DNA of 64,000 nucleotides from an uncultured Bacteroidales bacterium (GCA_902780235.1 CACZEL010000011.1:1-64000), one strand, 5' to 3'. Positions 9,201 through 17,825 are shown, numbered from the stretch's first letter. A program made the numbers and translations. The notes: generated from the letters alone by a model not told the origin.

Positions 9201-12200
9201 GTCTGCTCGTCCTCGGTATAAAAGAACGGCTCATCGCGCAGTACGTTCAGCCAATCGTTATTGAACCAGATGTAATGCAGATCTTCGTCTTCCGGATGGA
9301 TGGTATATGCTTTGCTCTCGCCGACATACGGAGTAGCCGGATGCCAGTTACAGCCGGTGAAGCAGATGTAATACTGCGAAGCATTGGCTGTAGCATGATA
9401 AGCCGGATCATAGCCGTTGCTCGTCAGCGGAATGAAATGACCATCCACAAGGGCTTTCTTCACACCGCCGATGGTATAAAGACAATTCTCGTCGATATAT
9501 CCTTCTTCTGCCCAATCGCAATCGGCTTTACGATACAGGACATTGTTCGAACCGCTATATACATTCTCCGTTTCGGTAGCAATAAACTGATGCCAATCGC
9601 TAAGCAGGGTGTAGTTATAGTATGCCGCCGGATTCGTTCCTGTCCACCAGTTAGCACAACTACCATCCTCTTCTACATTAAACCATTTCATGCGCTCTTC
9701 CAGACCGGTCTTGTCGTGCGAATAAACGGCAGCCGTTGTAGCGTCGTCTTGTCCGGTATTACCGCCATCCATGTACGTGAAGAAATAGGTATGGTCTTCC
9801 GCCTCATCCTTATCTTCCTCATGGAACCAGCGTCCATGCACATTATAGAAGTTAGCCTGACCGATTGAGCGAGTGTAAGAACCATCCTCGTTGCACAGGT
9901 TAGCAGCAGTTGCATCATTATACTCCCACTCGATATAAGGCAAGTCTGATTTTACTCTAACTGCCCATAAACGTTCCGGATCTGATAATGCTTGTTTGAA
10001 ATGAAGTTCTCCTCCTCCGTTACCCATGACGTTTGCTCCTCCGGCGGTCGTATAGATTTTACCGCCATTCTGTACATTCAGCACACCATCCACAATCAGC
10101 TTCGCATCATCCAGCCCCTCTTTGGAGTCTTCTGCACCACGGTCTTTATGGCTGGTGAGGTTATTGAAGGAACGGAAATAGTAGTTGTGCGCATACTTAC
10201 CCCATTGGTCCTTATCATACATATAGAGTTCGTTCTCCAGATTAACCGTACCCGTCGGTTTTATCTCGATGATAGAACCTGCCTGCATCATAAGCGGGTT
10301 GGAGAGCGTCATGTTACAATCCTTTAAGATGATGTGCATACTATTGCAGATAGGTAAGATGAAGTCCTCTGAACTCATCGATACATATACCGTAATATGC
10401 AGGGCATCTAATTGCGCCGTACCGCTTAATTCATAGCACGTCAAGTCGGACGTTGCGTCATACCAGGTGCGGACCATCGATTGCTCGTCAGTCAGCAAAA
10501 ACATCGTCTCCGAAGGACCAATCATGGAGAATACGGCGCCATGGTTACCCATACCAGTGGTGATACTTGTGTAGTTGCGCATTACCGAACCATACATAAA
10601 GGCCGTCGGTACTTCCACATTCTGTATGGCATAACTTTGGAAGGGGAAGAGCTTACGGTGGTCGATGACGTTATTATTATAGATATCCAATGAAGCCGAA
10701 CCGCCTCGCCAGTCGCCTAACTCAAAGTTCTCCCATACGACGGAACCGGCATTGGCAGTTACCGAACCCACATTCTGCGTGTTATTACCTTGGTCCATAT
10801 CCTGACCCTTGATATAACCCCAGCAATAGAGGTTGGCACCTTCGTTCAGTTCGATGTGACCACCGTTCGCCATGTTAATCACACCGCACTCATCCGTGGG
10901 ATACGCAGACTTATTACCTCCATTAGAAGAGAGTAATTTTGCTGACACGCAGATATTACCGTTACAAATGATATTTACACCTTCCGTTAGCGTTAAGGTG
11001 CGGTATGCCGATAATACCTTTTGGTTTGCCATGTTTACAACCTCTGGTGTAATTTGTAAAGTATCGAAATTAGCCTTATGCGGAACCAATAACGTCACAC
11101 TAGCTGGAATAGTATATGTGATCGGCGTATGACCATCACCTAAGGTAGTATCTTTGGTTACTGTGACTACTTTATGTACGGCTGAATTGCCTGCCACACT
11201 AAGTGCTCTAGCGAGATCATCGTAATAAACAGTACCCACCTTAAAGTATTCTCCCTTTATCCGGTCAAACAATGCTGTTACTTCACAGTCTCTACCTATG
11301 GAGGTAGTGAACGACGGAGAGCAAGATACGATTTCTTCGCCTATCTTCCAACCTTGGAACACATAGCCGGAGGCTGTAGGAGTAGGAGCACTCAAGGTAA
11401 CTACATAAAGTGCAGGATCCGTATCGGTAATCGTTTTTACATAATCTGCACTCGATACCGTATGCGGCACATTATCGCTATAGGTAACAACGTATGTACC
11501 ATAATCCGAATGTTTATAGGTGATTTCACTCGGGGAAACGACTAAAATCGGGATAGATAATTCTTCCTGATTGTATGTGTAATCATCTGCCAAGGTCAAT
11601 ACGCAAGTATTACCCATAGACACTTGTTGTGCTTCATTGACATTCACTCCAGCTTTCAGCGCTACCGTAATCACTTTATTTTGCGTTAATCCGATACCTA
11701 GACCATCATCGCCGTTAAACACAAAGGACGAGCCCGTACTCTTACCGGCACAACTAATCTCAAAGTATTGCGCTGCGGTGGCATTGAGCGAAGCGGTTAC
11801 AGTTCGTTTATTGGAGAACGTAGCCGTTACATCCAACGAACTTACATTATTACCATCTCGAATCAAGGCTGCACGATCGTAATCTGCGGATATGGCATCG
11901 ACTTCATAGTACTCGATATTAGTCATTTTTCCATTTCCCTTCATTTCTATTTTTACAGTATTCGGGGAAATATCTATTACTTGATGGCCAAGAGTAGGAG
12001 TGTATGAGGTATTCCAAATAGTATGCTGGGTATTGTTTGCATCATATTCATATAGATACCAAGCCCCTGACCTTTCCGTAAAATCAAACTCAAACTTTGT
12101 CTGTCCGCTAAAATAAAACCAAATCTTGTCGCCTTTCACTTGTAGCGTCTTCGTAGCGTCATCCCAACTTTCATAAGATGATGCCCATTTTGTCACTTGA

Positions 12201-14674
12201 CCGTATTCGCCATCGGTTCCTGCCTTTAAATCTCCAAGATACTCTTGACGGTCAATAACCACACGTGAAGGATTTGGCAATACAGTTGTTTCATACTCTT
12301 GTTCAAAAGCCGTATAAGTATCTGTTTGAGGGATAGAGAGAATGTAAGCGGCTGTTTTTCCCGGCTCATGGTGCAAGTAAGCTGCTGTAGCCGATTTGGA
12401 CGCATCATTGTAGGTTACTGCATCTCCCGCTGTTTTGGTAAGTACCCAAACGCCATCGGAATTGGTCGTAATAGGATTGGTCACCGTTCTATTCTCTTTC
12501 ATCGTTTCCCAATTCCAAGTAACGGTCGTCTGGATGAGCGGCAATGCACGATAGGTCAAGGTCAAGGTAGCTGATACATCTTCATTAGCGGTACCTTTAC
12601 CGGAAACGGTCAACGTTGCCGTATAATCGGTGTTAGTAGCAACCGGATTGTCCGGATGTGCACGGAACGAAAGGGTTTGATTCTTTTTTGTTAAATCAAT
12701 CGTGCTCTCATCGAGTTCAAACACCTCTGCCGGATCATTCCAAACATAAGACGGATTGGTAATTTGCGAGATAAACAACTCCGCCGTTACATCTTTATGA
12801 TTCGTACCGATGATATCGCCATAATTGTAACTCTCCGCAGTCAACGGTGTTTCACTACCATTTGCCGCAAACGTTATGCGCGAAGCGGCGGAACCTGTGC
12901 CTTGTAAGGTAATATTCTTCTGGTAGGTTTGTTCTCCATTCGAAGCTGTATAACTGGTAACGATATGCAAAGTTGCCGTATGGCTTCCAGTCGTTGTCGG
13001 CGCATAAATGACATCCAACAGACTTGCCGTGTATGCACCACTTACCGATTGCGTGCCATTCGCAAATTTAAACTGATCCGCGTTCGTGCCTTCTATCGTT
13101 GCAGTCCAAGTTGCATTATTGGCTGCCACACCGGTGGTTTGAGCGGAATTATAAATCAGTTTGTTTGCCAAATAGGTACGCTGCGAAGCAGCAATTTCCA
13201 TGCCTTTATAGAAGGTTTCTCCTTCGGCATTCCAATCGAGTTCATTCACCATCAAGGCAAACTTAGGCTGCAAGTCCACGTATGCTGTTACGGTACCCTC
13301 AACAGGATCTCCTCCACTAATAGCCGTAACCGTTACCGTAGCGGTCGACGCCGGAGACGAAACGGCATGTACATTTTGAGCTGTATAGGTCACCGGTACA
13401 GTAAGTATGCCTCCACTGCATGTAACGGATTCTTCTACAATGTCAAAATGTCCGTCACCTCCAGTCAAAGAATATTCAAAACCGGCAGGAAGACTCGCGC
13501 TCGACACATTGAATTTCACATACGCGGTACCGGTTGCGGTCGGAGAAGCATCGATGGTAACCGTACCATTCTCATTCAGAGATGTCACAGTCGACTGCGA
13601 CAGCAACGCATTTTCCGGAATAAAGGTCCAATAGAATCCACTATTTCTCTTCAAACCTCCCTGTGTTTGATAATCCAGACTTCCATCTGAATACACTTCA
13701 AGGTGATAGGAAAAATTGCTTCCTGTTTGATCACCTTTGGCAATCAAAAATGTATCCGTTCCTAAAGATGTCCATGACCATACATGTATTTTATAATTTA
13801 TGCTAGTAGCCGCACTTGCATCCCATTTCCAATAGCTATAACCGGAAGCACTGGCATATCGCGTAACATTGTCATCGCCCTTATACGTAAACAAACATTC
13901 CTTGTACGAACGGTTTTCCGTTACACCATTATCGTCAATTTTGTTGTTAAGGTAAGTGGTATTTTCACCTATCGCTAAGATATCACAAGTGAACAACGTA
14001 GCCTCTGCCGGATTGGCAGTAGTGCCCGGTTTATTCGAACTGGAACCATTTCCTGTTTTGGGGGCTTGGAGGAATCTACCAGTTGCGAGGTTATAGATAT
14101 AATACTTGCCCTCATCCATAGGAGTTACTCCCAATGTGGACCAATCAAAATCCGGCACGGTCTTTACGAACTTGGCATAAATGACTATTTTCGTTCCGGC
14201 CTCGGCAGCAGCAGCACTTGGATAGGATGTAAGCGTCCTGCCGTTTCCGGACACGGTTAGTTTGGTAAAGGGAACCGTACCGTTAGCCGATGAGCTCAGC
14301 CGCTGCGTGCAGGCAGCATCCCAATACCAGCCATAAAACATGGTCCGCTTGTCACCCGGTTGAGCCATCGTATAGAATTGTACACCTCCCCCTTTTCCGT
14401 GCTCGATGGTCTGTTCCCAATGCGTACTCTCTTCCGAACAAACTGTCCATAGTCCGTCCTTGCCGATATTATACAAATATAAGTTGTACTTGCTGTTTGC
14501 GGAAGAGTTGTCGCAAGCAAACAACTTACCCACAGCTCCGTTTTCCAGCACAGGAATAATCTCCACACGGAAATACGAAGGTGCTGCCTTAACAGCACTT
14601 GTGCTCCAGCCGAAGGCGAGGAGCAGCATAAATAACTTCAGGAAAAATCCTGACTTAGAAAAAGTTTTTTTCAT
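6269..14674 (-). CDS. Giant secreted repeat protein (2,801 aa) with InlB-type repeats
   Basis: I start at the ATG at 14,674, which opens a signal peptide (MKKTFSKSGFFLKLF..., cleavage near VKAAP). The protein is almost wholly beta-rich. Its N-terminal ~400 residues contain a lectin-like or ricin-like segment, residues ~400-1000 hold Ig-like domains, ~1170-1500 look like a parallel beta-helix, and ~2050-2400 contain InlB B-type repeats (GYSFAGWFTEAS, LTWDANGGELSG, TYTAQWS). The end (KVYIIRGNNVYSADGQLVK) is the short motif shared with other secreted proteins here. A surface or matrix adhesin is the likely role. It is preceded by a promoter at 14,894 and a terminator hairpin in the leader, which suggests attenuation. 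Confidence 0.85.
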   Translation of the reverse strand: MKKTFSKSGFFLKLFMLLLAFGWSTSAVKAAPSYFRVEIIPVLENGAVGKLFACDNSSANSKYNLYLYNIGKDGLWTVCSEESTHWEQTIEHGKGGGVQFYTMAQPGDKRTMFYGWYWDAACTQRLSSSANGTVPFTKLTVSGNGRTLTSYPSAAAAEAGTKIVIYAKFVKTVPDFDWSTLGVTPMDEGKYYIYNLATGRFLQAPKTGNGSSSNKPGTTANPAEATLFTCDILAIGENTTYLNNKIDDNGVTENRSYKECLFTYKGDDNVTRYASASGYSYWKWDASAATSINYKIHVWSWTSLGTDTFLIAKGDQTGSNFSYHLEVYSDGSLDYQTQGGLKRNSGFYWTFIPENALLSQSTVTSLNENGTVTIDASPTATGTAYVKFNVSSASLPAGFEYSLTGGDGHFDIVEESVTCSGGILTVPVTYTAQNVHAVSSPASTATVTVTAISGGDPVEGTVTAYVDLQPKFALMVNELDWNAEGETFYKGMEIAASQRTYLANKLIYNSAQTTGVAANNATWTATIEGTNADQFKFANGTQSVSGAYTASLLDVIYAPTTTGSHTATLHIVTSYTASNGEQTYQKNITLQGTGSAASRITFAANGSETPLTAESYNYGDIIGTNHKDVTAELFISQITNPSYVWNDPAEVFELDESTIDLTKKNQTLSFRAHPDNPVATNTDYTATLTVSGKGTANEDVSATLTLTYRALPLIQTTVTWNWETMKENRTVTNPITTNSDGVWVLTKTAGDAVTYNDASKSATAAYLHHEPGKTAAYILSIPQTDTYTAFEQEYETTVLPNPSRVVIDRQEYLGDLKAGTDGEYGQVTKWASSYESWDDATKTLQVKGDKIWFYFSGQTKFEFDFTERSGAWYLYEYDANNTQHTIWNTSYTPTLGHQVIDISPNTVKIEMKGNGKMTNIEYYEVDAISADYDRAALIRDGNNVSSLDVTATFSNKRTVTASLNATAAQYFEISCAGKSTGSSFVFNGDDGLGIGLTQNKVITVALKAGVNVNEAQQVSMGNTCVLTLADDYTYNQEELSIPILVVSPSEITYKHSDYGTYVVTYSDNVPHTVSSADYVKTITDTDPALYVVTLSAPTPTASGYVFQGWKIGEEIVSCSPSFTTSIGRDCEVTALFDRIKGEYFKVGTVYYDDLARALSVAGNSAVHKVVTVTKDTTLGDGHTPITYTIPASVTLLVPHKANFDTLQITPEVVNMANQKVLSAYRTLTLTEGVNIICNGNICVSAKLLSSNGGNKSAYPTDECGVINMANGGHIELNEGANLYCWGYIKGQDMDQGNNTQNVGSVTANAGSVVWENFELGDWRGGSASLDIYNNNVIDHRKLFPFQSYAIQNVEVPTAFMYGSVMRNYTSITTGMGNHGAVFSMIGPSETMFLLTDEQSMVRTWYDATSDLTCYELSGTAQLDALHITVYVSMSSEDFILPICNSMHIILKDCNMTLSNPLMMQAGSIIEIKPTGTVNLENELYMYDKDQWGKYAHNYYFRSFNNLTSHKDRGAEDSKEGLDDAKLIVDGVLNVQNGGKIYTTAGGANVMGNGGGELHFKQALSDPERLWAVRVKSDLPYIEWEYNDATAANLCNEDGSYTRSIGQANFYNVHGRWFHEEDKDEAEDHTYFFTYMDGGNTGQDDATTAAVYSHDKTGLEERMKWFNVEEDGSCANWWTGTNPAAYYNYTLLSDWHQFIATETENVYSGSNNVLYRKADCDWAEEGYIDENCLYTIGGVKKALVDGHFIPLTSNGYDPAYHATANASQYYICFTGCNWHPATPYVGESKAYTIHPEDEDLHYIWFNNDWLNVLRDEPFFYTEDEQTNVRTYYAYVNGEWEVATPYVSVSDAAETRTFYMIKEAFNVASIKKNATITLLRDIPNVSEVLTYTTQNTNCTLDLNGHLLAGNIANLITVNAPGATFTITDNAALKSGKISNAANKAVYVQKGTLVVTDGIIETTAASANAIEGAASTTININGGYFAATSKCVHTAGTCAISGGYFNKDANLVAYAVEHKYPFETTDPKYKWVVEDAWTITFKNGETVLQTLHLHPGETPVYTENQPTNDNQKFTGWDPAIADATADAIYQAQFTPIAEGSKCVTLNSNGGNEGLQYIYVASGDPVGTLPTATKDGYSFAGWFTEASAGTQVSASTTVSADVTWYAHYTVNHYTLTWDANGGELSGSYTSGDVNYGASIIAPTATLAGHTLLGWTPAVANTMPAANTTYTAQWSIVAKHYLQNIDGTYPETPEATENVSGEIGAYVTPAVKTYDGFLSPETQTVQIGAVTEVTYNYARRTYTITLDANGGTCATTSLTVKHGATLTLPVATKNGVDCSGWFTKAIGGDQVTNETEILYNIGTLYAQYADLNVTAPLTVSDDRTVADVRITTTGALTITGSVTANNFILESDGSTASGQFMAGYDKLHATHAYFDLKLNAKNHQWYAVAVPWQVNATNGISSNGRTLELGKDFDIIYYNGEQRAQQGKQKCWSYVEDDGDKTLVPGRLYMIGLMGDARTVRFEKISGDLSTTTTSVTAHASATGDETDKGWNGVANPALFHAFVNPGVTEGQVYVPDQKRYETVTLNTKKFVVGEGVFVQVESNKIISVAKDGAFAAPRRTRAQANLTYDVRIAPAEGAYTDRLFIKTTDSREADAYTVGQDLAKVSVSSIVPQMWINRYNAKLCVNTAEVINETAEYPLGINIPKTGEYTISQEVIGEADNYTLYLTYNDEVVWNLTHGAYTTSLPQGEVTGYGLRIIAKTPAVATGMDEALIDAQGNTRKVLIDNKVYIIRGNNVYSADGQLVK

Positions 14675-14707
14675 TTGTATTTTGTTTTTAATTATTAGTT
14701 TACACAC

Positions 14708-14740
14708 AAAAAACGGTAATCCGCTTATATTGGATTACCG
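14708..14740 (-). terminator. Terminator-like hairpin in the leader of the giant gene
   Basis: On the minus strand, stem CGGTAATCC / GGATTACCG (9 bp, 9-nt loop) followed by six T. It lies between the promoter (14,894) and the start codon (14,674), so full transcription must read through it. This is the arrangement of an attenuator. Confidence 0.7.
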
Positions 14741-14742
14741 CT
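14727..14742 (-). repeat. 16-bp inverted repeat, left copy
   Basis: The minus strand reads AGCGGTAATCCAATAT; the same sixteen bases occur on the plus strand at 15,069-15,084. The two copies enclose the minus-strand promoter at 14,894. This copy overlaps the leader hairpin. Confidence 0.7.
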
Positions 14743-14893
14743 TATAAACCTGCGTAACACTTAGGTGCTACACTACAAAAGCAATGACGCTTTCTGATTC
14801 ATCAGAGCATATTATTATGCTTCAGCCAATCTTTTCCTTTCGGAGTGAGACAATACAGAAGGAATACTAAACACCTTGCATCGTTTTGCGCTG

Positions 14894-14925
14894 CAAAGGT
14901 ACTGCTTTTTTTTTGACATACGCAA
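14894..14925 (-). promoter_or_regulatory. Bacteroidetes-type promoter of the giant gene
   Basis: TACCTTTG (14,894-14,901) on the minus strand with TTG at 14,923-14,925, spacing 21. The leader to the start codon is about 210 nt. Confidence 0.75.
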
Positions 14926-15068
14926 GGATTTTGTGTGAAAAGTAACAAAATTCTGCAAAAAACATCTGGGGTCCCCGCTAATTTTAATTTGTGGGGAGAG
15001 CGGAGGCATATGTTGACCGTCGATTTAGCATCGCGGTATCGACAATTGCACACATATTGCCGAACGCG

Positions 15069-15084
15069 AGCGGTAATCCAATAT
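15069..15084 (+). repeat. 16-bp inverted repeat, right copy
   Basis: AGCGGTAATCCAATAT on the plus strand, inverted relative to 14,727-14,742; 326 bp lie between the copies. Confidence 0.7.
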
Positions 15085-15113
15085 GTCAAAGATCGTTTGT
15101 TTGTCACGTGGCG

Positions 15114-15188
15114 GCATAGGTGTGGAGAAATTATTTCTCAAAAAGATACAAAAAGATACAAAAAGATATATTAGTACCACACCTATGC
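15114..15188. repeat. Nested inverted repeat with internal palindrome
   Basis: Outer arms GCATAGGTGTGG (15,114-15,125) and CCACACCTATGC (15,177-15,188) are perfect over 12 bp. Inside are the palindrome GAGAAATTATTTCTC (15,125-15,139) and three copies of AAAAGATACA-like decamers (15,141-15,170). Confidence 0.7.
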
Positions 15189-15231
15189 ACCCTGCCACTC
15201 TGTTCCAACAAAATTATGTCCGTACTCATAC

Positions 15232-15575
15232 AAAAAAAACGGAATCTGCTCTTACAGTCCGCCTATAAAACAACGAAAGCGGGACTGCATTATTGCCGTT
15301 CCGCTAATCGAGGCTCTCGCATTGCCTTTACTACCGAACAAACAACACTGAAGCCCACGCCGTATGTATATTATAACGCACGTATGTACGTTCTTTAATA
15401 CATACCACAGGGCATCTTGTGCTGCAATGCTTTGGTAGTTAATGAATTTGCGAGATTCCGATTAGCCAAAACAAAGCGCTTAAGACGCCATTTTTAATAT
15501 GTCTGTATTTCCCCTCCCGCTCTCAGAACATATCCCCCTGCGTGAGCTGAAATACTGCAAAACCTTGCGTTTTGC
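15232..15575 (-). ncRNA. Putative leader-like or standalone RNA from the duplicated promoter
   Basis: A consensus promoter at 15,580-15,611 reads leftward into a gene-free stretch that ends in a hairpin (15,240-15,261) followed by eight T on the minus strand (A-run 15,232-15,239). An internal 8-bp hairpin (AGCGGGAC at 15,278-15,285 with GTTCCGCT at 15,298-15,305) is visible. The terminator segment resembles the one ahead of the giant gene. It may be a non-coding RNA or the leader of a lost gene. I do not recognise an RNA family. Confidence 0.4.
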
Positions 15576-15579
15576 GCTG

Positions 15580-15611
15580 CAAAATTACTGCTTTTTTTTG
15601 ACATACGCAAA
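15580..15611 (-). promoter_or_regulatory. Second Bacteroidetes-type promoter, duplicate of the 14,894 one
   Basis: TAATTTTG (15,580-15,587) and TTTG (15,608-15,611) on the minus strand, 20-nt spacer. The surrounding ~55 bases (TTTTGCGCTGCAAA..., TTTTTTTTGACATACGCAA) nearly match those at 14,880-14,925. Confidence 0.65.
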
Positions 15612-15765
15612 TAATTCTGCATTTTTTGTTTTTTTTTTGCTTACTGGCGCTTAGATGCGGATGATGTTGCAAAGTACTACAAAAAAAGAAAAGGCGCAAA
15701 GGTTTGAGACTTTGCGCCTTTCTTGATGAGCGAAAGAAACGGGCATTGGATGCGAACGGCTTTCA

Positions 15766-16665
15766 CTACATCAGTACTCTGTTGAATTCTTTAGGAACGG
15801 GACTCTCAAAACGCACGGTTTTCTCCGTCACAGGATGAATAAACGCCAGCACTTTCGCGTGCAGACAAAGACGGTCTATCGGGCTGCTCTCATTGCCATG
15901 CCCGTATTTTCGGTCACCTACTACCGGACAACCTTTGCTTGCTAAATGCACACGGATCTGGTTTGTACGACCCGTCTCCAGATGCAGTTCAACCATCGAA
16001 TATTGCCCATCTGCCGAGGTGCGCAGCGTCTTATAGTTCGTGATAGCGATATCGCCTCCATCGTCCACAGGCGACGAATAAACGACCGCATTGCGTTTGT
16101 CTTCCGTCAACCAAGTCGTGATCTTGCCTTCTGCGGGTTTCAATACGCCCTCTGCTAAGGCAATATACGTACGCTCTTGTACCAACTCGCGCCAATACTC
16201 CCGCATATAATGTTGCAACTCCTCCGATCGTGCGAAAACCAGCAATCCGCTGGTCTCACGGTCCAAGCGATGTACCACATAAATGCCTGCGCGCGCGTTC
16301 TGTTTCTTAACGTACGCGCGCAGGATAGAGTAGGCGGTGGTCTCGCTGCTGCCCGGCGTAGCGGCTACCGTCAGCAGACCCGGTTGCTTGTTCACAACAA
16401 TCAAATCATCGTCTTCATAGACAATCTTCAATTTCGGGTGAGTCAACTGACTGTTTCCTCTTCCCGAACTGACGGTCACTACATCGCCCGCTTTCAGCGC
16501 AAAATCGTGCCGTGTTTGAATAGCGTTACCTACCTTCACGCGTCGCTGACCCAATAACTGCTTCACCGACGATTTTGCCATGCCTCCCATCTTCGCAATG
16601 AGAAAATCCATCAGCTGTGCCGGCTCTGCTACCTTAAGAATAGTATCTTGTTTCCTTTTAACCAC
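15766..16665 (-). CDS. RluA-family pseudouridine synthase
   Basis: This enzyme converts uridine to pseudouridine in rRNA or tRNA. The 299-aa product has an N-terminal S4-like RNA-binding region (about residues 15-70, with VKQLLGQRRVKVGN) and the RluA catalytic domain with HRLDRETSG at 132-140; D135 is the catalytic aspartate. The ARTNQIR-like motif appears as GRTNQIRVHLA. Length fits the RluA/RluD group; the exact target base cannot be read from sequence. It lies 28 bp downstream of pnuC and probably shares its transcript. A heptamer repeat array fills the junction between the two genes. Confidence 0.9.
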   Translation of the reverse strand: MVKRKQDTILKVAEPAQLMDFLIAKMGGMAKSSVKQLLGQRRVKVGNAIQTRHDFALKAGDVVTVSSGRGNSQLTHPKLKIVYEDDDLIVVNKQPGLLTVAATPGSSETTAYSILRAYVKKQNARAGIYVVHRLDRETSGLLVFARSEELQHYMREYWRELVQERTYIALAEGVLKPAEGKITTWLTEDKRNAVVYSSPVDDGGDIAITNYKTLRTSADGQYSMVELHLETGRTNQIRVHLASKGCPVVGDRKYGHGNESSPIDRLCLHAKVLAFIHPVTEKTVRFESPVPKEFNRVLM

Positions 16666-16670
16666 GAGAT

Positions 16671-16698
16671 ATTCATTATTAATTATTCATTATTCATT
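16671..16698. repeat. Degenerate heptamer array (ATTCATT-type)
   Basis: Four 7-nt units: ATTCATT, ATTAATT, ATTCATT, ATTCATT. It contains the pnuC stop codon (16,694-16,696). Confidence 0.8.
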
Positions 16699-17452
16699 TT
16701 ACGAAAATCTTAACCCAATTAAGATTTTCTTTTGAGGTTGCTTTGATCCAGGCGTATCCTGCCATCGAGTTGATCACCAGGAAGAAGGTGAACAGCACGA
16801 TCGAGAAGACATTACCTAATATAATAAACAACCCGATTCCTGCCACGCTGTATATGAACCAGTATATCCAACTGTCCGTCTTGCGATAAATCAACCAGTA
16901 GTTCGCCAGGAACGACGACGAGATCAGCAATCCGTTCAGGATCTTAACCATCATATTGTCCCTAAGCCCGTCGTGCATCAACGCAAAAGTGGACAGCACA
17001 TAGTCACCCGCTGTGATGATCACTAACATCGCGATTGACATGACAAGACGCGGGGTATCGAGAAACTTAGGCTCGAAACTCGCTCCGCCATCTTCTTTAT
17101 TCCGGCTCCATTTATAGATGCTCATCATCTGGAACGGAATGAAGACCAGGAAGAACAGGAACGCGCTGTCATAGCCTCCTTGTAGGATAAACTGTATTCC
17201 GAGCAAGATCGACATGATTATACCCGCATAAAAACCCGTGTAGTTATGCGGGTCACGGACCGTTAATATATAGGCAACGCCGATCACGGAAGCCGGTATA
17301 CCGACCACCCATGCCGGGTCATTCCATTTCAGCAATGTTACCGACGGAAAAATCATCTCCGCCAACCATAGGAGTCCCAATAACGCTCCAAACAATACAA
17401 TCGAGATAATACAATTGCGGCCTAACGCCTTCCAAAGTTGTGTGTTTTTCAT
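16694..17452 (-). CDS. pnuC: PnuC-family nicotinamide riboside transporter
   Basis: PnuC proteins carry nicotinamide riboside across the inner membrane for NAD salvage. The 252-aa product has seven to eight hydrophobic helices and aromatic-rich motifs typical of the family (FQMMSIYKWSRN near residue 110, YWLIYRKTDSWIYWF near 187). Length is slightly above the usual ~220-240 aa because of an extended N-terminus. No riboswitch was seen upstream. It follows the ribosomal protein cluster after a hairpin, on the same strand, and precedes the rluA-type gene. Substrate choice among PnuC relatives (PnuT, PnuX) is not fixed by context, so riboside transport is the default reading. Confidence 0.85.
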   Translation of the reverse strand: MKNTQLWKALGRNCIISIVLFGALLGLLWLAEMIFPSVTLLKWNDPAWVVGIPASVIGVAYILTVRDPHNYTGFYAGIIMSILLGIQFILQGGYDSAFLFFLVFIPFQMMSIYKWSRNKEDGGASFEPKFLDTPRLVMSIAMLVIITAGDYVLSTFALMHDGLRDNMMVKILNGLLISSSFLANYWLIYRKTDSWIYWFIYSVAGIGLFIILGNVFSIVLFTFFLVINSMAGYAWIKATSKENLNWVKIFVK

Positions 17453-17466
17453 AAATCTATAATCTT

Positions 17467-17506
17467 AAACTTTCAAACCTTCAAACCCTCAAACTTTCAA
17501 ACAAAC
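17467..17506. repeat. Degenerate octamer array (AAACTTTC-type)
   Basis: Five 8-nt units: AAACTTTC, AAACCTTC, AAACCCTC, AAACTTTC, AAACAAAC, between the rpmE terminator and pnuC. Confidence 0.8.
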
Positions 17507-17509
17507 AAT

Positions 17510-17535
17510 AAGGGGCAGACACATGCCTGCCCCTT
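17510..17535 (-). terminator. Hairpin after rpmE2
   Basis: Stem AAGGGGCAG / CTGCCCCTT (9 bp, 8-nt loop), 15 bases past the rpmE2 stop. It is GC-rich but lacks a clear T-run, so termination is probable rather than sure. Confidence 0.6.
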
Positions 17536-17549
17536 GTTGTTGCTCCGCA

Positions 17550-17804
17550 TTACTTGCGAGTGCGGTTGCCGTAGCGAGACATAAATTTGTCCACACGACC
17601 TGCGGTGTCCACGAGTTTGGACTTACCGGTGTAGAACGGGTGACTCGTGTTCGAGATCTCCAACTTGATCAGCGGATACTGAACGCCGTCAATCTCAATC
17701 GTGTCCTTGGTAGCTGCTGTAGAGCGGCTGAAGAACTGAGTACCGTCAGACATATCTTTGAAAACTACTACGCGGTAGTTCTCCGGATGAATTCCTTTCT
17801 TCAT
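17550..17804 (-). CDS. rpmE2: 50S ribosomal protein L31, type B
   Basis: The 84-aa protein starts MKKGIHPENYRVVVFKDMS and contains SHPFYTGKSK and the GRVDKFMSRYG block, all typical of L31. It lacks the CxxC zinc ribbon found in type A L31 and has the longer type B form, which is zinc-independent. It is a component of the large subunit near the central protuberance. It is the last gene of rpsF-rpsR-rplI-rpmE2 and lies about 110 bp after rplI; the gap is filled with decamer repeats. Confidence 0.95.
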   Translation of the reverse strand: MKKGIHPENYRVVVFKDMSDGTQFFSRSTAATKDTIEIDGVQYPLIKLEISNTSHPFYTGKSKLVDTAGRVDKFMSRYGNRTRK

Positions 17805-17825
17805 AATTTAAATAAATTTAAATTT

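Larger units (their letters stand above)
14743..15765. other. Gene-free structured leader region
   Basis: About 1 kb without a credible gene; the ORFs present are short, low in coding bias and overlap on both strands. It holds two similar minus-strand promoter segments (around 14,894 and 15,580), two terminator hairpins (14,708 and 15,232), a 16-bp inverted repeat pair, a 12-bp inverted repeat with a nested palindrome (15,114-15,188), and three copies of a 10-nt A-rich unit (15,141-15,170). It looks like a duplicated leader module rather than spacer. Confidence 0.6.

Noticed and set aside
14802..15398. Several 60-100 aa ORFs in the gene-free region upstream of the giant gene
   Set aside because: They overlap each other on both strands, lack signal or domain features, and run through promoters and hairpins.
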